From Terramyces sp. JEL0728 (Eukaryota > Chytridiomycota > Chytridiomycetes > Rhizophydiales > Terramycetaceae), in contig JADIIU010000062.1 of assembly GCA_027603945.1 (NCBI GenBank), positions 1 through 64,000 of the forward strand: DNA of 64,000 bases, in the 5' to 3' direction. The notes below the pieces were generated by a model that did not search any database, was not told the origin of the DNA, and was given only the letters and a program-made list of their open reading frames with translations. A program made the position numbers and the translations under genes. Positions 12,519-24,289 of this stretch are shown here, piece after piece (position 1 is the stretch's first letter; each line of letters starts with the position of its first letter).

Positions 12519-12827
12519 TTCGCAAAGAAATTTTACAGCAGGCTCCGAATTTGTGTGGTGATCTTTGACTCACAAAAATCACCTCAGAAAATACACTGAC
12601 ATTAAAAAAAAGAGAATCATATTTGAAATGCGATAAGCGGATACCGCAATATTCTACCGAAAGATGTGAGATGGTTTTGGAGAGAGCCTACAGCGGCAAA
12701 GTAGCCCTTGCAGCATGAAAATATTGGTGAGCGCGAAATGATTGGACAGCTCGAATTGACGTATGCATTGTTCAAAAACAATGGCAAGGCACTATTTTCG
12801 AGAACACTATTTTTCTACATACTATAC
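12519..12827. promoter_or_regulatory. Divergent intergenic region between 2-isopropylmalate synthase and the pseudokinase-PDE gene
   Basis: About 300 bp between two divergently transcribed starts. The reading frame of the right-hand gene stays open back to an upstream ATG at 12708, so the first 40 codons could be coding. I prefer 12828 because the pseudokinase fold begins right after it. No other feature is visible. Confidence 0.4.
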
Positions 12828-15800
12828 ATGGGCGATTACATAGACCTGCCTAATTATAGCAGCCTGGAAATTCTCGGGACAAATAATGAGACAGGGATTT
12901 CCACAGTAAAAGGAAAGTCAAAAACAAAAAAAGATGTTATCATATACGCAGCTACATATTATCAAGAGGGAATTAATCAGCTATTGCAAGCAGAGTTTGA
13001 CAAAATATCCCATATAAACCAGCAAAGCGAAAGGAAATACGCAGAAAAAAACCTTATACCAAATGCGCTAGCAGTAGAAAAAATGTACGAAGAAGGCTGT
13101 CTGGCAACAGTTTACGAATATTTCAGCGAAATACCGCTCCGGGATTACCTCCCTCGGGATCATTCACATGAGATCACCAGCGACGATCATTTGGACGTGG
13201 TTAGGCACAAGGTATCAGAAGTGGTGCATCCTCTCCAGCCAGCTCTGTTTGGGGAGGAGTTGCTGCAGATATTCGCGAAAATTGTTCAGTCACTAGAAAA
13301 AGTTCATAGTGCAAAGTATGTACACCTAAATGTAAATCCGGATGCCATTTACATCAGAAAGAAGGATGAGAAATTGGATGTGCAGCTTACAAATTTCATG
13401 CATGCTCAAAATAACGACGATCTACCGCACTATCATTTTATGAGCCAAAATTACGCTTATGTCTCGCCAGGTACTCGTTGATAACAATAGAACAAACAGG
13501 GAGAACCGAAAGAGTGATAGACTATCGATCAGACTTTTATAATTTGGGAATTACCATGTGGGAGTGTTTTGTGGGATATAAACCGTTCAAATTTGCTGAA
13601 GTATCAGTATGTTGGGTTTAAACATTAGGAAATCGTTTACTCTCATTTGGCAGTGCAAATTCCAAATCCATCCCTGATCAACAAGTCAATTCCAACGCCG
13701 ATTTCCGATATAATCCTGAAATTGACGAAAAAAGATCCTGCCGACAGATATCAAATTGGAAGTGCGATCAAACATGATATCCAAAAGATACTAGATCACA
13801 TTGAGGCGTTCAAGAAAGCGAATAACCTATCTGAAAAATTGAATTACGAAAAAATAAACGAAGCATTGAAGAACATTGAGTGGAAAGTGGGAGAAAAGGA
13901 TTACAATCAAACAATTAGATTTTCATCAGAGCCGGTTGGCCGTGCCCAGGAGATTAGACAAATTTTGGGATTATTTGATGAATGGCACACGACCGAGTAT
14001 TCCAAGCGAAAGGCCACCTTGGCCTGTTTAAATAGTCCATTCGGCGGCGGCAAAACAGCAATTATTAAAAAGTTGACGAATTATGCCATCTCAAAAGGTG
14101 CATTTCTCAGTAAGTATCATATTGATTGTAGTTTCGGCGAAAATCACTATTAGCGACTATGGCATACCTTATGCAGCATTTAAATCCGTTCTGGAGCAGA
14201 TAGTTGGAATCATTCTCACCGAATCTTCAGAAGAGTTACGGAGCTGGGAAGATAAACTCAAGAACCAGTTAGGAGAGGATAATATTCGGCTGCTATGCAG
14301 ATTCATCCCGTCGCTGTGCTATATTACCACCGATGTTCAAGACAACGTTGAATGCATCCTCAGAGAGAATTTGACTGCTCTCTTCCAGTGCATTTTGCTA
14401 TTTTTGGATTTGTTTGGATCATCCGACCGACCTATTATAGTGAATTTGGGAAATTTAATGGCAAGTACCAGCTCCTTGGATTTACTAAAATATTTGTTGA
14501 ATAGTCAGCTAAAGTCATCATACTTTTTTGTTGGTATCACTGATGATTCACAAGGGGAGGTTTCGGAAGAAGTGGTTATGGGTGTGTTGAACTCTTATAT
14601 CTCAAAAGTTATTCTCCGCGATTTGAACTTGGACGAGGTTAATGAATTCTTAACTGGGCTGCTAAATCCAATTTCAAAAAGCACATTCGACCTTGCAAAA
14701 GTGCTGCACAGGAAAACTCTAGGCAACTACAACGCTTTGGCAGAAATTATAAAACAGTGCGAAAAAAATCAAACTATTCGTTTTGACCAGAAGAATTTGC
14801 ACTGGACTTGGGACTTGGAAACTATTGAAACAACGGCAGAGGTGGCTCAAACCAAAATTGACCATTTGAAAAAAGATCTGCACAACTTGGATTCGAAAAC
14901 GGTATTGCTTCTGCAGTGTGGTGCGTACCTGGGTCTCAAGTTTGATATTAGAGTTGTATCCGGCATTTTGAACACCCCCATTGTGAATATCATGAATTCT
15001 TTAAGCATCGCCATCGTAAAAGGCTACCTGATCCCAATATACTCCCAAAAGAGAATTGCTTCTGATAGAACATCGTTGAAATCGGGAAATAGTCATACTT
15101 CGTTGGTTCAACAGGCCGGGAGCGCTGTGTCGTTAGACAACATTCAAGGTTACAAATTTTGCCATTGGTCTGTTCACGATGCTCTGTTAGAAATGATTGA
15201 CGATAAAATGAAAACAAATTTTGCCCTTGCAGCTGCTAGATATTACCGAAATGTCTACCATGAAGAGAAAACTACCACGAGGATGATTGATGCCGCCAAA
15301 CACTACAAAGTGGTATCGCATTTAATCACGGATCCCGAAGAACTCCTCTTTGTGGCCGAAATATTTTACAAAACCGCTTTTAATTCCTCAGTGTACTCTA
15401 GTGAAACATCATTATCTCAGATGGAAGAAGCCCTTCAAATAACCGAAACCCTAGGAGAAGTGTGTCATTCAGATGCATTTTCTGAGATGGTGTTCCAGAT
15501 CAAGTATGCGCTCATTCTTGTATATATGAAGGCAGGCGATCATTCAAAGGCTGAATATCTGTATTCCAGCATCAATTCTCATATTAATCTCGATGACAAC
15601 TACAAATCAAAATGTTTTTCGTTGCAAATCCAGTCTCTGGTATTCCAAAACAAAATCGAAGAAGGGTTCAAAATAATGACTTCCACATCTTGTCTTTTAG
15701 GGAAACTGTTATCTGAATTTAACTGGGCACCTCAGAACGAGCGAGCAGGAATTGAAAACTTGAGCAAATTACTTGCAGACTATAGCATTCCAGAAATATT

Positions 15801-18800
15801 GGCATGTAGACGCTCAGTGAGTGAAGAATATCAAATAGCGAGCTCCTTGATTTACAATTGCTTTCAAATCTGTCAAATCAAGTTGAAGAGTGCTCAGTAT
15901 GCAAAGATTTTTGCTCTCATCGTAATCCATTATTCACCATAGGGGGCAACTCTGGCCATCAAGGAAGGAGTCAATGATTATTCCATGATTTATTTCTCCT
16001 TAATCCTCAAAAAATTTGTAGGACATACTTTTGATATCTATGATTTCGACCGAGCACAAAATATCTGTGACTTGGTAATGGAAGGAGTTCAATTCCTCGA
16101 CGTCGAAAAGAAAGCAATTGCTCTATACTATATGCAAACCGGCTCTTGCTTGTTTTCACCATACTTTGAATCATTTAGCAAAACCAACCAAATTGTTTCA
16201 CTCGCACTAGATAGTCAGAATGTCAGTTTAGCGTTTGAAGCAATGATATTGTTTGCGTCCGCCAATATCTTGCCAACGGGGAAGACTTTACAACAGATCA
16301 AAGAATACGAAAGGCACTTTAAGCTCCACACCGGCGTCTACAAGCAATTTAAGAGTGCTTGGGAGCTTGTATTTAGCGAATTTGAAGGGATTGCGAATGG
16401 TTTGGTGGACAGCGATTCGGCAATTTCCACAATCAGACCTGTCAAAGCCTTACAGCTTCACGTTAGGACACTTGCAGCATTTATTTACTCAAGAGAAAAC
16501 CGCAATGCTCAAATCGAGGAAGTAAAGGAGAATTTGGACTTTATGAAGGGAACATGGATGTAGTTTTAATTAATTATTAGGTATGTAGACGCGCTTCTGT
16601 GCATGGTCATTAATCATTCGGAACAATATTTGCAAAGCAAGTCTGACAGTGCAAAAGAAAAAATTCTCAAGGAAATAGACCATAATCTGGAAATTATTCA
16701 AATACATGTTAAAGCTCAATCCTCAGCAGAGCATACTTTCAAATATCCTTTTGCCAATTCATTCAAAGTAAACTATTACTAATCTCAGGAAAAAATTCTA
16801 AACAACTCTCTTGGGGTAATGGAAAATTTGGAAGAAGCAATTGAAGGAGCAAATCACGTAAATAACCTATTCTTTGCCGCGTGGATAAATGAAGTTTACG
16901 CGAATCATTGGCTGTCGCTGAAATCCAAGCGCATTGCCAAAGTATTCCTTTTGAGTGCATTCTCGTTGTGGGAGCAGTGGGGGTGCGAAGGAAAAGCTAT
17001 AGAAATGCAATTAAAGTACGCGGAAACGGTTAAATTTCCATCAACAGGCAGAAGAATCAGCACACACCGAAAATCAAGGTATTCTACCAAAGAGACTGTA
17101 TCAGACATGGATTTGGCATCTGAAGGCCAAAAGAGTAATATCAATAGTAGAAAACCTATGGATATTGACATCAATACTGTGATCAAAGTGACAAACTCCA
17201 TCACAAATGAAACTGATATCGATGCATTGGTGAACAAAATTGTTGGACATCTTGTGAGCAACACGGGAGCAACAAAAGCAATGTTTTTCATTGTGGAAAA
17301 GGGAAATTTAAAACTCCGAAAGATTATCAGCTCTGATTCCTCGGATGGCACCAGTGAAATATCGCCAACCTCACTTTTAAATTATGTGTTCAGGACGCAA
17401 GAAGCAAAGGTTTATTTTGATACGCCAACAGATAGCAACTTAACCTCTGATCAATACTTTGAGGTCAACCAGCCAAAATCGATTCTATGCTGCCCAATCA
17501 AACACCAAAATATTGTAACGGGTGTTGTGTACCTTGAAAACCGCCTTCAGTCAGGATCTTTCAATAACACCAGAGTAAATTTGGTTAAATCTCTAATGGC
17601 GCCGGTATCTATATCAATTGCAAATGCGCAACTTTTGGAGAAAAACAAAGAACTGGCCCAAGCTCTGCAAAACTCCAACAAGAATCAAAATGCACCAAAA
17701 TACAACGTGGAAACTCCTATGCAGAAAGTTTTGGATGCAATCAACACGGTTAAAACTAGATTTGATCCAAATGACCCTATTGTTAATACCTTGGATGTCA
17801 TTCTATCCACGTTAATATCGGACGGCCTATTCGCGGCAAACTTGGGGGAGGTTAATGACAAGGATGGTAAAGGCATTGATCAAGATACCAAAACTTGGAT
17901 AGAGTCATCTCTTTTGATGACAAAGAACCTAAAGATTTCTGATAAGCGCGAGTCTGCCACATTGCCTCGAAAGATCAATTCAAAGACAAATTTAGATTTA
18001 GAGATTCAACAGCAACCAATGATCCTCCCTGCTATTTCCCAGACAAATATTTCTGAAATTAACGCAGAGCTAGAGAAATGCATTTCGGCAGAATTTGATT
18101 GCTTTAAACTTGCCGAAATCACAGATGGCTCGCCGCTTTGTTTTTTGACCTTGCATCTGCTACAGAAATATGGCCTATTTGAAACTTTCTCTCTCAATAC
18201 TACGGTTACACAGACATTTTTAGAAAGGGTGGAATCTTCATACAACAAACTACCATACCATAACAGCATCCATGCCACCGATGTGCTACAGGCCGCAGTC
18301 TTACTATTACTCAATACGGATATAGTAACCAATTTTTCCCCTTTGGAAATCTTTAGTATAATAATCGCCAGTGCAGTGCACGATTTAGATCACCCTGGAA
18401 TCAATAATAACTTTCTGGTGCAAGTTAACCACCCAATGGCAGTTTTATATAACGATATCGCAGTACTGGAATCGCACCATGTTGCCAGGGCATTCGAGCT
18501 GTCTAAAATCAACGGTGGAAATATATTTGAAAGCATGACTCCGGATCAGTTCAGGCAGTGTCGAAAAATGATTATTTCCATAGTTTTAGCAACTGATTTG
18601 GCGCAGCACTTTCAATTCATCAGCAAATTCAAAGGAAAAGTGACTTCTTCATCGTTGAAGTTGGAGGATGATGCCGATCGCCATTTGGTGATGGAAATGG
18701 TTGTTAAATTGGGGGATTTAGGAAACCCAGTCAAAACATTTGAAAGAGCAAAAAGATGGACCAATCTTGTGATGGAAGAATTCTTTAGACAAGTAACTAT

Positions 18801-19290
18801 CAATTGACAATTAGGGCGACCGTGAAAAAGCGCAAGGCGTGCCAGTTTCTAAATTCATGGATCGTAAAGACACAAACATCTCAAAATGGTAACATAGAAC
18901 TAACGCAGTCAAATCGGGTTCATTGACTTTTTGGTCACTCCTTTATTCGATTCGTGGTTCCTATTTTCAAAAACTGATTATATCAAACAATGCCTGGCAA
19001 ATATTGCGGAAAATAGAGAGAGATGGCAACAGGAAATAGATAACCCAAATGTATTGCCTGGAGTCCCTGCCTCAGAATTTGAAAAGCTCGATAATTTATT
19101 AGATTTGACCATCTATCCAATATCATTTGGTGGAAGAACAGATATGCGGAAAGCAACAACAACCCGCAGATTCAAGTACACTACCGGAGGAACCGAACTT
19201 GAAAAAATCAGAACATCAGATTCTCCTCAAGTTACATTCCAATCTGATTCTCAATCTGCTCCTGTGACTAGTAAAATAAGTATTGTGTAA
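12828..19290 (+). CDS. Pseudokinase - AAA-type ATPase - GAF - cyclic nucleotide phosphodiesterase fusion
   Basis: 2097 residues from nine exons; introns 13471..13490, 13607..13628, 14110..14131, 15922..15942, 16560..16580, 16768..16788, 18793..18814 and 18889..18908 (20-22 nt), and the spliced length is an exact multiple of three. Residues 1-300 form a kinase-like domain that has lost the VAIK lysine, HRD (HLNVNP near 165) and DFG (NFM), so it is a pseudokinase. An AAA_16-like ATPase follows with a P-loop PFGGGKT (Lys about 395), then a long helical TPR-like middle, a GAF domain (about 1403-1560) and a short coiled coil. The C-terminus is a class-I PDE domain (about 1700-2010) with HNxxHAxD, HDLDHPGxxN and a later GDLGNP aspartate, all metal ligands intact. 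The first four modules match fungal class-X hybrid histidine kinases (Mak2/Chk1 type); here the PDE takes the place of the histidine kinase and receiver. Predicted to hydrolyse cAMP or cGMP under GAF/ATPase control. Confidence 0.9.
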
Positions 19291-19334
19291 GCCAAAATAA
19301 ACATTTAAATTATTGCAATTTTTGATCTCAAAAC

Positions 19335-22300
19335 ATGATCCGGAAATATACCAGCCGGACTACAGTCGCAATACTGGCCACAACTATATCGGTGATGATG
19401 GGATTATCAATGCCAATTAGAAATTATATTACTGCGGAATTTATAAAGGAATTCTCAAATTATCAGTTGGAATCTGGTTCGCAATTTGTATTTAATATTC
19501 TCCATTTAATTAAACTATGTACAATATATGGAATGGCAGTATGGGCAGTTACTATAATCGAAAGATTTCTCTGGCATCACCTCTCAATCCTACTTGTTAA
19601 AGTATTTGTAGTTAATGCAGGATTTGAAATCAAAATTAGTTGCTAAAATCTTGCACAGTGATTTGGAATGGAGAGATCAGCACTCCTCACATGAATTCAT
19701 ACATTTATTCCGGTAATTTGGAATTGATACAGTGAGTTTGACAGATTACACGACACAATCAGCGAGCGAATATCGCCAGTGATTAAAAATTTGATTTCAT
19801 TCTTGATTGGGCTGGCGCTCGCGTGCTATTCAAGTAACTGTTACTGATGCAGGCTTTGAATTGTCTCTTGTGATCTTGGTCTCGTTTCCAATAGTTGGGT
19901 TAGTGCTGGCGGCTATGCAGCGCCAATCTTCCATTGTTCAGGAAAAAGAGAACAGATCGTATGAAACCTCGTCATCGATTATACATGAGGTATTGCTCAA
20001 CATACGGCTGGTAGCGGAATCCAATACACAGAACCAGGAATCTGATAGATATTCAAAATCATTACTGGAAGTGCAAAAGCTTAGAGAAGGTATAGCATGG
20101 GTTTATGGACTTGGCTGGGGAGCTTATAATATGACAATGTATTTTGCTTTTGGAGTATCATTCTTTTATGGTGGCAGATTGGTGCATTCTGGAAAGAACA
20201 CACCGGCCGAGATATTAAACACTTTTACACAAATCGCTTCTGGAGTAACTGCACTTGGAAATCTGGGCCAGGCAAGATCTGACCTGGAGTGTGGCAGCCA
20301 AATATATCAGAGGATTTTGCAATTTCTATCTGAAAAGAGCAATCCAGTTGAGAAAATACCAGAAATTGTTAACCCAGATCTTGATTTAAGCCAGGGCGAG
20401 ATTGAATTTCAGAATGTTTATTTCAAATATCCTGCAAATACAAAGAGCTGGAACTTGGAAAATCTAAATGCAAAGATCCCCCTAAGCAAGTCGGTTGCGC
20501 TTATTGGCGGCAGTGGAAGCGGTAAATCAACGATATTGAAACTATTAACCAGATTATACGAACCAAATAGAGGAAAGATTTTGATTTGCGGTGTGAATAT
20601 AAAACAGATACCCCGAGACACTCTTAGACAGGTTGCTGCAATTTGACTCAGATGATTGTACTAATTAGCCAATCTACTACTTTATATTCTGGGACAATTC
20701 AAGATAATTTACTTCTTGGACAAACTGCGGACAAAGAGTTGATTCACAAAGCCGCCAAAATGGCATGTGCGGAGGATTTTATCGAAGAACTGCCCCATAG
20801 CTTTGACACTTTTATTCAAAATTTCCAAATTGGGCTAAGCGGAGGGCAAATTCAACGAATGTCAATTGCAAGATCCTTATTGATCGCTCCTCCGATATTA
20901 CTATTGGATGGTACGATTATGCTTAATTTTAGAATCTACCAGTGCCTTGGATCCAATTACTGAAACAAAGGTGATGGATGCAATCCTTTCCCAGCGAAAA
21001 GGGAATACCAATATTTTTGTAACCCATCGTACGACACATCTTCATAAAATGGATGAAATATTGGTATTTGGCCATGGAAAATTAATGAAAGCGGGCAAGT
21101 ATGAAGAGTTGAAATCATTGGGATCGCTGATTGATTACCAGGACGAAAGCGTACCAAAATCTATTCAGGATCTGCCAATGTCTGAAACCAAAATTGAACT
21201 GCCATTTATTGCGTTAATGAAAATGATGTTTTCGTACATGAAAAGATACCATATGCTTTTCCTTGGAACAATTGGAAGCTTGTTGTACGGCTTCAAGAAT
21301 CCTCTGCAAGGATTGATTATCGGTAGATTTAATTAATCCTAGGCAATGTAGTTGGAGGATATTCGCTTCCTGAAAATGAAATGATTTCTTCAAACCACTT
21401 TTGGTGCCTTATGATTGTTTTTCTAGGTATTGGAGCACTTGCAGCAGAAGTTTTTGTGGAAGTTGGATTTGGATATGCTTCAGCTGATATGAAAACCAGA
21501 CTGCGATCCAGCGTTTTTGCCGGATTACTTCAAAAGGAATACACGTTCTTTCTTGATCCAGTCCATACTCCAAGTGCTTTAGAACTGTCCATTATCAATG
21601 ATGTGAACCTTTCACATGAAGGATCCATTAGTTTATGGCACAATGTTATCAGGGCTATCATCAACATCTGTGTTGGGCTGTATATCTCGATGACAAGCTC
21701 TTTCGAGTTGGCAGTGACATTATTATTATGTATACCAATCATGCTGCTATTGGGATATCCGCAAACAAACTATCGCAAAAGGTATCCAAAACTAACAAAG
21801 TTTGTTTGTGAAAGTTAAAGAAAGGCAAACAGAGTATTCTGGGTTTATTTCAAGTATATTATCCGATGTCACTACGATAAGCTTATTAGTGAAGCAGCAA
21901 TATTTTATCGAGAGGCACCAAGTACTGCTCAACAAGTTATATGAAAGCAAGTTATCCGAAGCGACTTTTGCGGGATTTGGGGATGGGTTGTTTGAGTGTC
22001 TGCTGATCAGTATTTTTTCAGTCGGATTATACGTCGGAGGCAATTTGCTAACCGCGAAATTAGCTACAAATGAAGAAATTATGGTTGTGCTACTTACAAT
22101 GACATTTACTGCGTTATTCACCAAAGATTTATTCCTCAGTATCATGCACTCTGTTGGCCCGGCAAGAATCGCCACTGAAGGTATTCTAAAGTTGGCCATC
22201 ACGGAATCCAAAGCTCAACACAAAGTGATCAATGAAAAGATTCAGAGTGTCGAATTCAAAGATGTCATGTATACCTATCCATTTTCCAACACATATGTGT

Positions 22301-22973
22301 TGGGCCAGATTAACCTAAAAATTGGAGGAAATACAAAAGTGGTAATAGTAGGACCAAGTGGCAGTGGAAAATCAACTTTTGCGCATTTGCTCCTTCGGAT
22401 CTTTGATCCTAGCAAGGGATCGATACTTCTGAATGGCCAGAATATTAAAGATATTCAGCTAGACACTATTCGACAGAATATTGCAGTATTGCCGCAGACA
22501 CCACAGTTTTTGAAAATGTCTGTGAAAGATAATCTAACTTATGGGTTATCAGATGTCGCTATGTTGGACGTGGTATTGGCAAGCCAACGAGCAAGAGCAT
22601 TTGATTTCATCAATCAGCTTTCAGATAAATTTGATACCATAGTCGGCGAAAACGTAAGACTACTTGACATTAGGCAAGCAATTTTTCTGGTGGTCAAAAA
22701 CAAAGATTGGGTTTCGCCAGATTGTTTTTGAGAAACTCTCCTGTTGTCCTGATGGATGAACCAACCAGTGCGCTGGATCGCGAAACTGAAGCAGAGCTTT
22801 TTGAATATTTGGATGAGTTTTTGCAAAACAAAATTAGTTTTTTGATCACCCATAGATTGGAACATGCTCTCAAAGCAGATTTAATAGTTGTGATGAAGAA
22901 TGGCAAAATCGACGCTTTTGGGACTCATAGTGAATGTGTTAATAATTCAAGTTGGTATAAAAACTCTCAATAA
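19335..22973 (+). CDS. Full-length ABC transporter, subfamily B (MDR/P-glycoprotein type)
   Basis: 1159 residues from nine exons; introns 19602..19620, 19713..19732, 19834..19852, 20632..20651, 20911..20932, 21323..21342, 21782..21800 and 22654..22673. Two TMD-NBD halves are present. NBD1 has Walker A GGSGSGKST (about residue 366), signature LSGGQIQR and Walker B ILLLDESTSALD (split by an intron). NBD2 has GPSGSGKST (about 955), signature FSGGQKQR and VVLMDEPTSALD, each followed by an H-loop histidine (VTHR, ITHR). Both sites therefore look catalytically competent. It would export hydrophobic compounds, lipids or peptides across a membrane; the substrate cannot be told. It starts 44 bp after the PDE fusion gene in the same direction. 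It is slightly short for the family (usual 1200-1300). Confidence 0.93.
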
Positions 22974-23003
22974 ATTCAAGTTATGTATAGTAATATTAAT
23001 TCG

Positions 23004-23866
23004 CTAGAACAGTTTCTGTTTCGTTGCTACTTTGGACACTCCCCATTTCTCTGGCTGGAACGGTTTTATCCGTCGAATCATGTCGTGGTACTGAGGAATA
23101 TCAGCAAGCAATGAAAGCTTTTTCAAGAACAAAAATCTATAATTAACAGAAAGAACCGTTTATCTTGCGGGATATGCACTATTGGCACATTGTCTGTTTC
23201 TTTCCAGTAGCCTCTCTGTTGGATTGGCAGCCACAGTACCATGTCGTTGTCATTCTAGTGTCAGTAAGATCTACAATAAGCGAAGGAATTGCGGGCTGTC
23301 TTGGTCTAGGTGGAGGCAGTTTCCTCAGTTTGGCTGGCTGGACGGGGATCGGTGGTAGCTTTTCTGGTAGTTTGTCGTCCTGGACCCCCTTTATCAGAAA
23401 TAAATACATTGCTAGATAAGGTGGTTCCACTATTCCCTTTTTTCTTTATTTTCTTTTCTTCGGGTATATCGTCCATCAGCACTTTTCGTTCATAGTCCGG
23501 GTCATGGGCAATGGCTTTGCGGATTGCATTTGACAGACTGTCCCTCTTTATGAAAGACCTTCTATCTGAATTTCTTTGTGAGCCGCGTGAATTTGGGGTT
23601 TCCAGTATGATACTCCCAGTGCTTTTTGACAGTTCATTGTCGATATCTCGTTGCATCTCTAATAAGGATATCCTGCGTGATGGTGTTGCTAAATAGGGAT
23701 CTGATATTGAAATTCCACGAATAAGATTGTGCTCTGATCCTTCAATGGAAAAATCAGAAATATCTGAATCACTATCTTCGTCAACGATTTCCTCCATCTT
23801 TGTCATTTTTACCCTCATTGGCGGCAGTACATTTTTGATACTACTTTTCCTTCGCTGCTTTGACAT
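23004..23866 (-). CDS. Uncharacterised basic, Ser/Pro-rich protein
   Basis: 267 residues from exons 23866..23408, 23388..23275, 23254..23157 and 23136..23004 (introns 19, 20 and 20 nt); the spliced length is a multiple of three. I do not recognise it. The N-terminal half is disordered and rich in Ser, Arg, Asp and Glu (an acidic DEDSDSD run, SRRISLL and RRSFIKRDS sites that look like kinase targets). The centre is proline-rich (PPIPVQPAK, PPPRPRQPAIP). The C-terminal 80 residues look more ordered (LWLPIQQRGYW, then a basic FLKKLSLLADIPQ stretch). Start is the first in-frame ATG; the frame is open about 90 nt further upstream but only from non-ATG codons. Function unknown. Confidence 0.65.
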
Positions 23867-23990
23867 TTTCGTGGAGTACTTTTTTGTTTGTTTAACGGCA
23901 CTATCAGAACTTTCAACATTCAATATATTCAATGGTGATGGTGGATTACCTTTCAACTTTGGATGTAATCAAGTTTTCATTCTAAAACTG

Positions 23991-24260
23991 CATGCACCAG
24001 GTGCAAATAGATCTACAACGTATCATCCACCAGGAAATCTTCGGATACCATTCGAATCTAGCCTGTGATATTCTAATAATGCTCTGGTGGCCAGGAGTGT
24101 AATCTGGGGACAAGACTACCTGACACCTCAGCAACCACTACTGGAAATCAAAAGACAAATTAATAGATCAAGGCAGTATCAATTTAATCCTGCAAATGAA
24201 TCTCTAGTGTCTACGCTGATTCAAACTTGTCGCATGTCAAAGCCACATCTCATCTCTTAA
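23991..24260 (+). other. Unresolved small reading frame with an internal TGA
   Basis: A frame on the + strand reads protein-like on both sides of a TGA at 24066..24068 (upstream HAPGANRSTTYHPPGN, downstream VIWGQDYLTPQQPLLEIKR) and ends with TAA at 24258..24260, 29 bp before the acetolactate synthase ATG. A 30-nt GT...AG intron at 24065..24094, containing a CTAAT branch-like site, would bypass the stop and keep the frame, but it is longer than any other intron placed here. I find no convincing start codon. It may be a small gene with an unseen first exon, or a decayed one. No family recognised. Confidence 0.3.
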
Positions 24261-24289
24261 AAAATCATATTGACAAAAAGTTTTCAAAA

